Shown here piece after piece: positions 16,534 through 25,542 of a stretch of 64,000 nucleotides of DNA (position 1 is the first letter of the stretch; every line of letters starts with the position of its first letter). Under the pieces are notes generated by a model. The model had not been told where the DNA came from. It saw only the letters and a program-made list of their open reading frames with translations, and did no database searches. The DNA is from Alphaproteobacteria bacterium (GTDB taxonomy: Bacteria; Pseudomonadota; Alphaproteobacteria; UBA8366; Aestuariispiraceae), in NCBI GenBank assembly GCA_006844765.1, contig SPJV01000077.1, forward strand, positions 45,602 through 109,601, in the 5' to 3' direction. The position numbers and the translations under genes are program-made.

Positions 16534-18906
16534 ATGACAGACACGATTGAAAACACCGAAACGCCGAAGACCGAAAAACCAACCAAGAAGAGCTGGTTTT
16601 CCCGGATCCTGCCAAAACGCCGGAAGCGCAAGGATGGTGCCCCTTGGTGGCGCCCCAGCGCGGCGGCCCTGATCGCACTCGCTGTCCTTACAGGCGGTTT
16701 GGCCTTGCGCTATGTCGATCCATGGTTTGTCGAAACAGTGCGCTTGCGTACCTTCGACGCCTATAACCGGATGCACCCTCGCCAACCACCGCCAAAGGGG
16801 CAGAATCCCGTAGTAATCATCGATATTGATGAAAAGAGCCTGGAAGAAATGGGTCAGTGGCCTTGGCCACGCACGGTCATCGCCGACCTAATTGCGGCGG
16901 CGCGGGACTACCAAATGCCTGTGATCGGCTTCGATATGGTCTTTGGGGAATTGGATCGGACCTCACCTGCTCGAATTGCCGATTCAATTAGACGTGCCTC
17001 TGACGATACAGTCGCGGAACTCAAGACCCTTCCGCCAAATGAAGTCATCATGGCCGAAACGATGCGGACGATGCAAACCGTACTGGGTCAGGCCGGAAGT
17101 AATGGTCAACAAGTCAAAAAACCCACTGCGATTTCCGCCTTTACAGCTGTGAAAGGTGCAAAGAAAACCGTTGGCGTGCCAGCGGAGGTCGATCTATCGA
17201 CTTATGCCCCTAGTAACCCAACACTGATCTTTAATCTGGAGACGCTTGAACAGTCGGCTTCAGGCCTCGGTGTGTTTTCCGTCGATGAAGAAGTCGACGG
17301 CGTTGTTCGCCGGGTCCCGTTGGTGGTCGAGATCGAAGGTGTTGTTAAGCCCACCTTATCGGTAGAGATGTTACGGGTCGCCTTCAACGCAAGTTCGATC
17401 TTCGGATTTATCGATCAGGGGGGGATTCGTGAGATAAGGTTGCAAAGCAAGCAGGGTAACTTCCCAATTCCCACAGATGGCAACGGTCGGCTGTGGGTCT
17501 ATTACAGCGAACCGGACGCGTTCAATACACCTGATAACACTGGCCGCTGGTATATCTCTGCCAGCGACATCGTGAACCGCCGAATTCCGCCGGAGCGCCT
17601 TGCCGGAAAAGTTGGTCTGGTCGGCACATCGGCAATCGGCCTTTACGATATTCGAGCCACCCCGATCGAGCCGCGACTCCCAGGGGTCGAAGTCCATGCC
17701 AACATTATTGAAAACATCGTAATGAAGGAGCATGTAGCCTACCCGGTTACGAGTTCTCTTTGGGAATTTGTTGTCGCGGCGCTCGCCGGGCTAGCCCTGA
17801 TCATTCTTATACCGCGCGTTGGTCCGGTGTTCAGCTTGTTAGGGGGCAGTGTTGCTGCCGGTGTTTTGATTTACACAAGTTGGCACCTGTTTACGGAAGA
17901 GCATATCCTGCTGGATGTCACCTACCCGACGACGCTGACCTTTGCGGTCTATGCGGTGATGACCTTTGCGAACTATATGCGTGATGCGGCAGAGAAACGC
18001 CAGGTGCGCACCGCATTTGGGCAATATCTCTCCCCAGCACTGGTTGAGCAATTGGCCGAAAACCCGGACATGCTGGTCCTGGGCGGTGAAACCAAGAAGA
18101 TGACATTGCTGTTCTGCGATGTTCGCGGTTTCACAACGATTTCGGAGCAATATAAGACCAATCCGCAAGGCCTTACCCGGCTGATCAACCGCCTGCTGAC
18201 CCCGCTGACAGGGGAGATCCTGAAGCGCGAGGGCACCATCGACAAATATATGGGCGACTGCATCATGGCATTTTGGAATGCCCCGGTGGATGTCCAGGGG
18301 CAGGAGCTTCGGTCCATTGAATCGGCGCTCGCCATGTTCAAGTCACTCCAGGCCCTCAACGAGGTTCGGGAGAGGGAGGCCGAAGCAGAAGGCATTAAAT
18401 TCCTGCCGCTTAACATCGGGATCGGGATCAATACAGGCGATGTGGTGGTCGGCAATATGGGTTCCGAGCAGCGCTTCGATTATTCCGTTTTGGGCGATGC
18501 CGTAAACCTTGCCGCACGGCTGGAAGGCCAATCCAAGTCCTATGGTGTCGGTGTCGTCCTGGGCCCGGATACGGCGGAGGAGGCCAAGGATACCTATCCA
18601 ATCTTCGAGCTCGACCAAATCGCGGTGAAGGGGAAGACGGAAGCGGTGAATATCTTCACCGTCGCCGGCGGGATCGAAAGCCGCAATGCCGACTACGAAG
18701 CCCTTCTGGCCGATCACAACTCCATGCTGGAAGCCTATCGCAGTCAACGGTTCGATGAAGCCGATGCGCTGTGCACCAGTTGCCAAGGACGCCTGGATGG
18801 CGTGCTGGATGGTTTCTACGACATTTATCGGGAGCGTATTGCGGAGTACCGCATCAACCCGCCGGCACCCGATTGGGACGGCGTATTCATCGCGACGACG
18901 AAGTAA
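16534..18906 (+). CDS. Adenylate cyclase with CHASE2 sensor
   Basis: A membrane class III cyclase of 790 residues. After a basic N terminus and one membrane segment (about 42-60) comes an extracytoplasmic CHASE2 domain (VVIIDIDEKSLEEMGQWPWPR near 92-112), then three membrane segments (about 405-480) and the cyclase domain. Metal residues are Asp529 (FCDVRGF) and Asp575 (KYMGD); Lys571 and Asp655 (VLGDAVN) are the adenine-selecting pair, so cAMP rather than cGMP is expected. The last 70 residues form a helical tail. It is a monocistronic sensor gene; the signal sensed is unknown. A soluble second cyclase lies at 41.5 kb. Confidence 0.92.
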   Translation: MTDTIENTETPKTEKPTKKSWFSRILPKRRKRKDGAPWWRPSAAALIALAVLTGGLALRYVDPWFVETVRLRTFDAYNRMHPRQPPPKGQNPVVIIDIDEKSLEEMGQWPWPRTVIADLIAAARDYQMPVIGFDMVFGELDRTSPARIADSIRRASDDTVAELKTLPPNEVIMAETMRTMQTVLGQAGSNGQQVKKPTAISAFTAVKGAKKTVGVPAEVDLSTYAPSNPTLIFNLETLEQSASGLGVFSVDEEVDGVVRRVPLVVEIEGVVKPTLSVEMLRVAFNASSIFGFIDQGGIREIRLQSKQGNFPIPTDGNGRLWVYYSEPDAFNTPDNTGRWYISASDIVNRRIPPERLAGKVGLVGTSAIGLYDIRATPIEPRLPGVEVHANIIENIVMKEHVAYPVTSSLWEFVVAALAGLALIILIPRVGPVFSLLGGSVAAGVLIYTSWHLFTEEHILLDVTYPTTLTFAVYAVMTFANYMRDAAEKRQVRTAFGQYLSPALVEQLAENPDMLVLGGETKKMTLLFCDVRGFTTISEQYKTNPQGLTRLINRLLTPLTGEILKREGTIDKYMGDCIMAFWNAPVDVQGQELRSIESALAMFKSLQALNEVREREAEAEGIKFLPLNIGIGINTGDVVVGNMGSEQRFDYSVLGDAVNLAARLEGQSKSYGVGVVLGPDTAEEAKDTYPIFELDQIAVKGKTEAVNIFTVAGGIESRNADYEALLADHNSMLEAYRSQRFDEADALCTSCQGRLDGVLDGFYDIYRERIAEYRINPPAPDWDGVFIATTK

Positions 18907-18956
18907 CGCTATTCGGCGCTTGTCCAGTGTCACATTTGTAAGAGGTGGATCAGGTC

Positions 18957-20390
18957 ATGGATTTCGACGAATTCCGGCGGCACGGTCATGCCTTTGTCGA
19001 CTGGATGGCCGATTATCTGGAAACAGTCGAGGATCGCCCTGTCCGCCCGCAGGTTGAGCCGGGAGAGATCGCCCGGCAGCTCCCCTCCTCGCCCCCGGAT
19101 TCGCCGGAGGCCATGGCGGATATCTTCGCCGATTTCGAGAACATCCTGCTCCCGGGCATGGTGAACTGGCAGCATCCCAGTTTCTTCGCCTTCTTCACCG
19201 CCAATTCTAGCCCGCCCTCTGTTCTGGCAGAGATGCTGACAGCGACCCTGGGCGCTCAATGTATGATGTGGGAAACCTCCCCCGCCGCGACGGAGTTGGA
19301 GACGCGGGTCCTCGACTGGTTGCGCCAGATGTGCGGCCTGCCCGGCCCCGATGAAGGCGGGTTCCACGGCGTCATTCAGGACACAGCCTCCAGCGCGATC
19401 CTCTGCGCCATTCTGACAGCGCGGGAACGGGCCACCGATTGGGCCGCCAATGTCAAAGGGCTGAAATCCACGCCGCCGCTTGCCGTTTATACCTCTATCG
19501 AAACCCATTCATCGACAGAGAAATCCGTGAAGATCGCCGGGCTTGGTGCTGACGCCCTGCGCAAGATCGCCACTACGGATGACTTCGGGATGGACCCGAA
19601 GGCCTTAAGGGCCGCAGTTGAAGCCGATATCGCTGCAGGGATTATTCCGGCCTGCGTCATTGCCTCTATCGGGGCAACCGGTGTCGGGGCTGTCGACCCG
19701 TTGGAGCCAATCGGCCAGTTATGCCGGGAACATGGTATCTTTCTGCATATCGATTCCGCCTGGGCCGGCAGCGCCTTTATCCTGCCGGAGAAGCACTGGA
19801 TGCTGGAGGGGATCGACTATGCCGACAGCCTGGTCCTGAACCCCCATAAATGGCTGTTCACCAATTTCGATTGCTCAGCCCATTATGTGCGTGATCCGGA
19901 TGCCTTGATACGCACACTCACGATCCTGCCTGATTACCTGAAGCATGCGAACCAGGGAGACGTTATCGACTATCGTGACTGGGGTATCGCATTGGGCCGA
20001 CGCTTCCGGGCCCTGAAGCTTTGGTTCGTTATTCGCAGCTATGGCGTCTCCGGCCTGCAATCAATGCTGCGCGCCCATATCGCGCATACGGTTTGGCTGG
20101 CGCAGGAGATCGAGGATGACAAAGGGTTCACTCTCGCCGCCCCCCGACGCTTATCACTGATCGCGTTCCGGTATGTGGCCGGGAATGTCGAGCCTGAGGA
20201 AGAAGACAGGCGTACTGATCTATTGGCCAAGACCTTGAATGACAGTGGGCGCCTCTATGTAACACCGACCACAGTGAAGGGGCGCCGCGCAATACGTTTT
20301 AATATCGGCCAAACCTACACCGAACGGCATCATGTTGAGGCTGCCTGGAAGGATATTAAGGAAACAGCGGCTGCCTTGTTTGCAGATTGA
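18957..20390 (+). CDS. PLP-dependent amino acid decarboxylase, aromatic-L-amino-acid/group II type
   Basis: A group II PLP decarboxylase of 477 residues. It opens with FRRHGHAFVDWMADYLE, typical of the DDC/tyrosine-type family, and has LLPGMVNWQHPSFFAFF, HSSTEKSVKIAGLG and the PLP-lysine motif NPHKWLFTNFDCS (Lys298). Members decarboxylate aromatic amino acids to amines; related bacterial ones can instead perform oxidative deamination to aldehydes, so the reaction is not certain. I chose the ATG at 18957 over a GTG at 18945 as it lies at a better distance from AGAGGTGG. An enoyl-CoA hydratase follows after 30 nt, implying a shared transcript. Confidence 0.88.
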   Translation: MDFDEFRRHGHAFVDWMADYLETVEDRPVRPQVEPGEIARQLPSSPPDSPEAMADIFADFENILLPGMVNWQHPSFFAFFTANSSPPSVLAEMLTATLGAQCMMWETSPAATELETRVLDWLRQMCGLPGPDEGGFHGVIQDTASSAILCAILTARERATDWAANVKGLKSTPPLAVYTSIETHSSTEKSVKIAGLGADALRKIATTDDFGMDPKALRAAVEADIAAGIIPACVIASIGATGVGAVDPLEPIGQLCREHGIFLHIDSAWAGSAFILPEKHWMLEGIDYADSLVLNPHKWLFTNFDCSAHYVRDPDALIRTLTILPDYLKHANQGDVIDYRDWGIALGRRFRALKLWFVIRSYGVSGLQSMLRAHIAHTVWLAQEIEDDKGFTLAAPRRLSLIAFRYVAGNVEPEEEDRRTDLLAKTLNDSGRLYVTPTTVKGRRAIRFNIGQTYTERHHVEAAWKDIKETAAALFAD

Positions 20391-20420
20391 AACCTTATTC
20401 CAAGTTAGAGAGAGTTTAAG

Positions 20421-21230
20421 ATGAAGACCGCCCTACCCGGCCCTTTTGAGACAATTGCCGTAAACGCCCCCGCCGATCATGTGTTGCAAGTCACCTTGAA
20501 CCGGCCCGAGCGCCGCAATGCCTTCAACACGCAAATGGCAGAGGAACTCTGTTCCGTCTGGGGATGGGCGGCAGCGGTTCCAGCCGGTGAGCTCCGCTGT
20601 TTGATCCTGACCGGTGCGGGGGACAAGGCCTTCTGCGCCGGCGCGGATTTGAAGGAACGCAAGGGCATGGATACGGAAAGCTGGCACGCCCAGCATGCCT
20701 TGTTTGAGCGCATGTCCTACAACCTGATGGCCTTGCCAATTCCGAAGATTGCCGCCGTTGAAGGGGCGGCCTTTGCCGGCGGTTGCGAGCTGACACTGGC
20801 CTGCGATTTCATCCATGCCGCAGAGACAGCCCGTTTCGCACTGACAGAGGTGACACTGGGCCTGATCCCGGGTATCGGCGGGACGCAGAACCTGCCACGC
20901 GCAATCGGTGCCAGACGGGCCGCTGAAGTTCTGACGACCGGACGCCCCTTCTCCGCCCAGGACGCGTATGATTGGGGCATGGTCAATCGCCTGACCGACA
21001 GCGGTAGCGCTCTTGCTTCAGCGCTGGAAAGCGCAGCAATCATCGCCCGCAATGCGCCACTGGCGGTCCGCGCTGTGCTTGCCGCGATGGATGATGGCGG
21101 TGAGGCCGCCCTTCCCAACGGGCTTGCCAAGGAAATAGACTGTTACCGCCCTCTTATCGACACAGAAGACCGGCAGGAAGGCATTCTAGCCTTCAATGAA
21201 AAGCGCAAGGCAGTCTTTAAGGGGCAGTAG
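20421..21230 (+). CDS. Enoyl-CoA hydratase/isomerase family protein
   Basis: A crotonase-fold enzyme of 269 residues. It shows LNRPERRNAFN (about 27-37), the oxyanion loop GDKAFCAGADLKE (about 73-85), VEGAAFAGGCELTLACDF with the second oxyanion glycines, and EVTLGLIPGIGGTQ, where the Glu and the ...GGTQ region match hydratase-like members (methylglutaconyl-CoA hydratase or generic enoyl-CoA hydratase). Substrate unresolved. It sits 30 nt after the decarboxylase gene on the same strand. The stop codon is followed by an in-frame duplicated CAG TAG GAC unit. Confidence 0.87.
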   Translation: MKTALPGPFETIAVNAPADHVLQVTLNRPERRNAFNTQMAEELCSVWGWAAAVPAGELRCLILTGAGDKAFCAGADLKERKGMDTESWHAQHALFERMSYNLMALPIPKIAAVEGAAFAGGCELTLACDFIHAAETARFALTEVTLGLIPGIGGTQNLPRAIGARRAAEVLTTGRPFSAQDAYDWGMVNRLTDSGSALASALESAAIIARNAPLAVRAVLAAMDDGGEAALPNGLAKEIDCYRPLIDTEDRQEGILAFNEKRKAVFKGQ

Positions 21231-21246
21231 GACCGACAGTAGGACC
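21225..21246. repeat. 12-bp-period duplication including a stop codon
   Basis: CAGTAGGACC occurs at 21225-21234 and 21237-21246. The enoyl-CoA hydratase stop (TAG, 21228-21230) lies in the first copy, and since the period is 12 the second TAG is in frame. Confidence 0.85.
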
Positions 21247-21335
21247 CCGAACGCTCTGTCTCCCTTGCCAAACCGGGGGGCCATCTGGTCCAATACCGCG
21301 CAACAATACTGGGCTATAGATAAAAACGGTAGGGA

Positions 21336-22640
21336 ATGGCGATGCAGTCCGGCCTGATCAGCAAATTGAGAGTTTTAATTCAGCATGCAGCAATGCTCGT
21401 GGTGTTCTGCATCGTCAGCATCGGTGCCGCGCAGGCGGAATGGGAAGAACCTGAAGACCGGCCCATCTATATCAACCAGATTGAGAAATACGGGTTTGTT
21501 TTTGTCCGCAAACAGACGGCGGCTGCCGGCTCACTCTACGTCCTGAACAGAGAAGACCTTTCCGGCCGGCAAAATGTGCAAATCGCCTTCGACAAGGACG
21601 GCATTCCGCAGATTTTCCGGTTCATCCAGGTCCTAGGCGATAACGAGGTGGTGAACGCGGTCGGCCTTACGCAATCCGTGATCGAGCTGGCACAGGAGAT
21701 CCGGTTTGGCTGGAAGGGTTTCGAAGACCCGATCCGCAAAAACGTGAACGCCACCATGGCGGAATACAACAAACAGCCGCGCAACTTGGTCCACAAATTT
21801 AAGATCACAGAGGGCGTAGAAGGCACGATCCGAACAGATCTTGGCACTGGCGTCGCCGCCATGGACCTGCCAATCCGCTATCCTGAAACCATCCTGCACA
21901 AACCGGATGAACTTCGGAAAATCCTGTCGGATCTTTCTTTCCTGCTCATCGATCAAACCGGTAAACGCACGGAATCCTACCACGCCCCCAATGGCCGCTA
22001 TGTCGCAAACAAGGAAATTGAAGTTCTAAAAGAAGACCAGGAATTGGAGGTCGACGGCGTCCCGGTTCCGGATGAAGAGTTGGAATACGAAATTATCCAG
22101 GTAATGGTCACTGGCAGTTGGCGCATTTCCGATGAAAGTGAATACTGCATCCAAGAAGCCCCATCGCCTCTCTGGACATGTTCAAACCTCTACCAACGCG
22201 ACAACACCTGGATGATTCTCGAAAAGAATGAGGGGCAGGTCAACACAACGGCCTTATCCTACATTATCGAGGGGCACGGAAATCTGCGGAACCTGCCGGT
22301 TCTTCGCGTGCCCGACACGTTGGATGCGGATGAGGTTCGTAAATTCGTGACACGCCGGTCGGAGTATTATCGGCAATCCACAGAAGACCAACCGACCAAG
22401 GCCTTCTTCGCTGGGAATGGAAACTATGCGGGCCGGTTGGCGGATGATGAAACCGTTATCGGGCGATGGTCGGTCCTACACGACGGCAGGCGCTGCCTTC
22501 AACAGGTCTTTCCAGAGGAACTCGATTGGCAATGCCATTTCCTGCGAGAAACCGATGGCGGCACATTTGCGCTCATCGATGAGGACGGAAATGTCATCCG
22601 GGAAGCGGTTATGAAACTCGGAAATCCCGAGAATCTCTAG
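21336..22640 (+). CDS. Exported protein of unknown function with an internal repeat
   Basis: I do not recognise the family. The 434-residue product has a signal peptide (about 1-34, ending IGAAQA before EWEEPEDR). The N-terminal part (35-215) has no clear match. The C-terminal half holds two similar modules, about 219-302 and 361-421: each runs NG-x-Y, then G-x-W (261-262 and 377-378), a Cys followed by -x-Q (271; 387), and W-x-C (280-282; 398-400), ending in a negatively charged strand. Such G-x-W ... C ... W-x-C modules look like small beta-domains stabilised by a disulphide. Periplasmic by prediction, single gene, convergent with recJ. Confidence 0.7.
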   Translation: MAMQSGLISKLRVLIQHAAMLVVFCIVSIGAAQAEWEEPEDRPIYINQIEKYGFVFVRKQTAAAGSLYVLNREDLSGRQNVQIAFDKDGIPQIFRFIQVLGDNEVVNAVGLTQSVIELAQEIRFGWKGFEDPIRKNVNATMAEYNKQPRNLVHKFKITEGVEGTIRTDLGTGVAAMDLPIRYPETILHKPDELRKILSDLSFLLIDQTGKRTESYHAPNGRYVANKEIEVLKEDQELEVDGVPVPDEELEYEIIQVMVTGSWRISDESEYCIQEAPSPLWTCSNLYQRDNTWMILEKNEGQVNTTALSYIIEGHGNLRNLPVLRVPDTLDADEVRKFVTRRSEYYRQSTEDQPTKAFFAGNGNYAGRLADDETVIGRWSVLHDGRRCLQQVFPEELDWQCHFLRETDGGTFALIDEDGNVIREAVMKLGNPENL

Positions 22641-22661
22641 CCACGGATCGTTTCGGGTAAC

Positions 22662-24479
22662 TCAAATACCAGCCGCATCATCGACCAGAAGCTGCGGCTG
22701 TTCGCGGCCCTGCCAAGAATCAATCCGCAGCTTACCCGCGATGTGAATAGGACGCCCCGCCTTTGACTGAAACAGGAACTCACCAAGGGGTTGATCCGCC
22801 ACGCGGAAGGCAATGGCCTTAAGCCGTCCGCCCCCCTCCCCGGTCAGCACCAACCGCACATGGTCTTCGCCGACGCGGGCGGCCTCGACAATCCGCGCAT
22901 GCGTAACGGCAAAGCGGGGTTCCGGATTACCAGCACCGAAGGGCTCAAGCTCTGATAACGCCTGGATCAGATCGAGCGATGCACCCTGCACAGAAACGGC
23001 ACCATCAAGCCTCAAGGTCGGCACGATCCCCCCGGGGCCGACTTCCGCCACAATCCGGTCTGACAGGAATTGTGCGAATTCTTCGGCCATATCACGGGCC
23101 ACAGTGAAGCCGGCTGCCATTTTGTGACCACCGCCATTGATCAGCAGCCCTTCCTGCCGGGCCGCGATCACGGCGGCTCCTAAATCCACGCCCTCAATCG
23201 AGCGTCCGGATCCCTTACCGATTCCCTCGTCATCAAAGGCAACGACACAGGCAGGCCGCTGATAACGTTCTTTCAACCGACTGGCGACGATACCGATAAC
23301 CCCCGGATGCCAGCCATCCGCAGCGGCCAGGACCAGTCCATCGGTTAAGGTCCCGCCATCGCCTGCCGACAACTGGCCAAGCGCGGCACCCAGGCATTCC
23401 TGCTCCAAGGCACGGCGTTCGGTATTGAACCCATCCAATCGCTGGGCAATCTCCGCCGCGCGTCCAGGGTCGTCTGTCCCTAGCAACTCGGCGCCCAGCC
23501 CCGCTTCTCCAACGCGCCCGCCAGCATTCACTCTTGGCCCCAGCAGAAATCCTGCATGATAAGGCGTCGGCGCCGCATCAACGCGTGCCACATCGGACAA
23601 GGCCGCAAGTCCAGGATTTCGGCGAAGCGCCATAATCTTCAGGCCTTGCGTTACCAATGCGCGGTTCACACCAACCAGCGGCACGACATCGCAGACGGTG
23701 CCCAATGCAACGAGATCAAGCCATTGTCGAAGATCAGGCTCGCGGCGTCCTGACCCATAGGCGCCGGCATTTCGAAGCCATCTGTTAATCGCAACGGCCA
23801 GCAGAAATGCGACCCCCACCGCCGCCATCTGGCCATGGGGGCTTGGGTCATCCAGGCGGTTTGGGTTCACAATCGCAGCCACATCCGGCAGGCGCGGTTC
23901 TGCGATATGGTGATCGACCACGATCACTTCCAATCCCGCTTCCGTCGCGCCTTCAAGCGGATCGAAAGCCGTGATCCCGCAATCGACCGTGATCGCAACA
24001 ATGGCTCCCGCTTCTTTCAACTTCAGAAGCGCCGGCAAGTTCGGTCCATATCCTTCTGCAATGCGATCTGGGATATAAATGATCGGCTTCCCGCCCACCG
24101 CCTCGAAGAAGCGCCTCAGAAGGGCGGAAGAGGTCGCGCCGTCCACATCATAATCGCCGAAGATGGCAATTGCTTCACCATCCAGAATGGCGCGTCCCAA
24201 ACGCTCCGCTGCCTTATCCATGTCCAGCAGATGCGATGGATCGGGCAAATCTCGCTTCAGGGCGGGGTCAAGGAATGCCTCAACCGCTTCTTCCGCGACA
24301 TCACGCGCAGCAAGCGCGCGGGCCACTGGCTCCGGCAAGCCATGGCGCTGCGCAATCGTGGTGCTTGCCCGGTGGTCGGCCTTTCGCTCCACCCAGCGTT
24401 TACCGTCGGCGGAGGTCTCTATTCCCAGAAAAGCGGTTGCCGGGTCCAAAGGATCAACCGAGCGCGCCCTTACGCGCAT
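22662..24479 (-). CDS. recJ: Single-stranded-DNA exonuclease RecJ
   Basis: RecJ is the 5'-3' ssDNA exonuclease of recombination and repair. The 605-residue product has the DHH phosphoesterase motifs: FGDYDVDGATSS (motif I), VDHHIAE (motif III, the DHH), the GPRVNAGGRVGEAGLG region and the DHHA1 motif INGGGHKMAAGF, then a C-terminal OB-like domain. Length is normal. It starts 26 nt inside the end of glpX on the same strand, so the two are translationally linked. Alternative starts were not needed; MRVRARSVDP begins at ATG 24479. Confidence 0.95.
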   Translation of the reverse strand: MRVRARSVDPLDPATAFLGIETSADGKRWVERKADHRASTTIAQRHGLPEPVARALAARDVAEEAVEAFLDPALKRDLPDPSHLLDMDKAAERLGRAILDGEAIAIFGDYDVDGATSSALLRRFFEAVGGKPIIYIPDRIAEGYGPNLPALLKLKEAGAIVAITVDCGITAFDPLEGATEAGLEVIVVDHHIAEPRLPDVAAIVNPNRLDDPSPHGQMAAVGVAFLLAVAINRWLRNAGAYGSGRREPDLRQWLDLVALGTVCDVVPLVGVNRALVTQGLKIMALRRNPGLAALSDVARVDAAPTPYHAGFLLGPRVNAGGRVGEAGLGAELLGTDDPGRAAEIAQRLDGFNTERRALEQECLGAALGQLSAGDGGTLTDGLVLAAADGWHPGVIGIVASRLKERYQRPACVVAFDDEGIGKGSGRSIEGVDLGAAVIAARQEGLLINGGGHKMAAGFTVARDMAEEFAQFLSDRIVAEVGPGGIVPTLRLDGAVSVQGASLDLIQALSELEPFGAGNPEPRFAVTHARIVEAARVGEDHVRLVLTGEGGGRLKAIAFRVADQPLGEFLFQSKAGRPIHIAGKLRIDSWQGREQPQLLVDDAAGI

Positions 24480-25422
24480 AGTCGTGGGTGCCTTCGATCC
24501 GGCGAACCGTGCCGGTAGCCGAGCGCATCACCAATGTGCTGGTCCGCGCGCCCCCTGGGAAGGTATGCACACCGCGGAGCAATGAGCCATCCGTCACACC
24601 GGTTGCCGTGAAAATCACATCGCCTGCCGCAAGCTCGAGCAATTCGTATTTGCGGTCCAGGTCCGTGATACCCCATTTATCGGCACGCGCCTTCTCGTCA
24701 TCATTCCGGAACAACAGGCGTCCCTGGAACTGACCGCCGATGCAACGCAGCGCGGCGCAGGCCAGAACACCTTCCGGCGCACCACCCGATCCCATATAGA
24801 GATCAATGCCGCTGTCCGGCTGGGACGTCGCAATAACCCCATAGACATCACCGTCACCGATCAGGTTGATCCCTGCACCGGCTTCCCGCACGGCCTTAAT
24901 CAGGCCGCTATGGCGCGGACGATCCAGAATGCAGACCATCAGATCGGAAATGGAACGTCCCGTCGCATCAGCCAGGTTCTTCAGGTTCTCCGCCGGGCTG
25001 GCGTCCAGATCGACCAGATTACTTGGCAAACCGCCACCGACAGCGATTTTCTCCATATAGACATCCGGCGCGTTCAGCAGCTTGCCTTCTTCCGCAAAGG
25101 CCATGACAGCCAAGGAATTCGGCAATCCTTTCGCCGTGATTGTCGTGCCCTCAAGCGGATCGAGCGCGATATCCACGCGCGGACCATTTCCGGTGCCAAC
25201 CTCTTCGCCGATATAGAGCATGGGAGCCTCATCCCGCTCCCCTTCGCCAATAACAACACGGCCTGCAATATCGAGCCTGTTGAGCGCCTTACGCATCCCG
25301 TCTACGGCAGCCTGGTCCGCTGCCTTGTTGTCGCCACGGCCAATCCACTTATGAGCCGCGATGGCGGCAGCTTCCGTTACCCGTGCGGCATCGAGAACCA
25401 GGTTGCGGTCCATACTGCTCAT
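24454..25422 (-). CDS. glpX: Fructose-1,6-bisphosphatase class II
   Basis: GlpX hydrolyses fructose-1,6-bisphosphate in gluconeogenesis. The 322-residue product shows the class II signatures VVIGEGERDEAPMLYIGE (about 57-74, metal-binding acidic residues) and DPLEGTT (87-93), plus GSGGAPEGVLA and the C-terminal ATGVTDGSLLRGV. The start at ATG 25422 follows GGAGG 13-17 nt upstream; ATG 25413 is another option. It is the third gene of the minus-strand run aminotransferase-hom-glpX-recJ. The spacer to hom contains three copies of a 14-bp direct repeat. Confidence 0.94.
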   Translation of the reverse strand: MSSMDRNLVLDAARVTEAAAIAAHKWIGRGDNKAADQAAVDGMRKALNRLDIAGRVVIGEGERDEAPMLYIGEEVGTGNGPRVDIALDPLEGTTITAKGLPNSLAVMAFAEEGKLLNAPDVYMEKIAVGGGLPSNLVDLDASPAENLKNLADATGRSISDLMVCILDRPRHSGLIKAVREAGAGINLIGDGDVYGVIATSQPDSGIDLYMGSGGAPEGVLACAALRCIGGQFQGRLLFRNDDEKARADKWGITDLDRKYELLELAAGDVIFTATGVTDGSLLRGVHTFPGGARTSTLVMRSATGTVRRIEGTHDYARKGALG

Positions 25423-25461
25423 CTTCGTTCTTTCCTCCGAATGAATCCGACAATGCCGGAA

Positions 25462-25505
25462 GTGTTCTGTCTTCTGTGTTCTGTCTTCTGTGTTCTGTCT
25501 TCTGT
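25462..25505. repeat. Three tandem copies of a 14-bp unit upstream of glpX
   Basis: GTGTTCTGTCTTCT occurs at 25462-25475, 25476-25489 and 25490-25503, followed by a partial copy. It lies in the 5' leader of glpX and 40 nt after the hom stop codon, all on the minus strand. All copies are identical, so the expansion is recent. Confidence 0.9.
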
Positions 25506-25542
25506 TCAGGCAGCCCTAAATCAAACCGGACAGTTATGCCAG

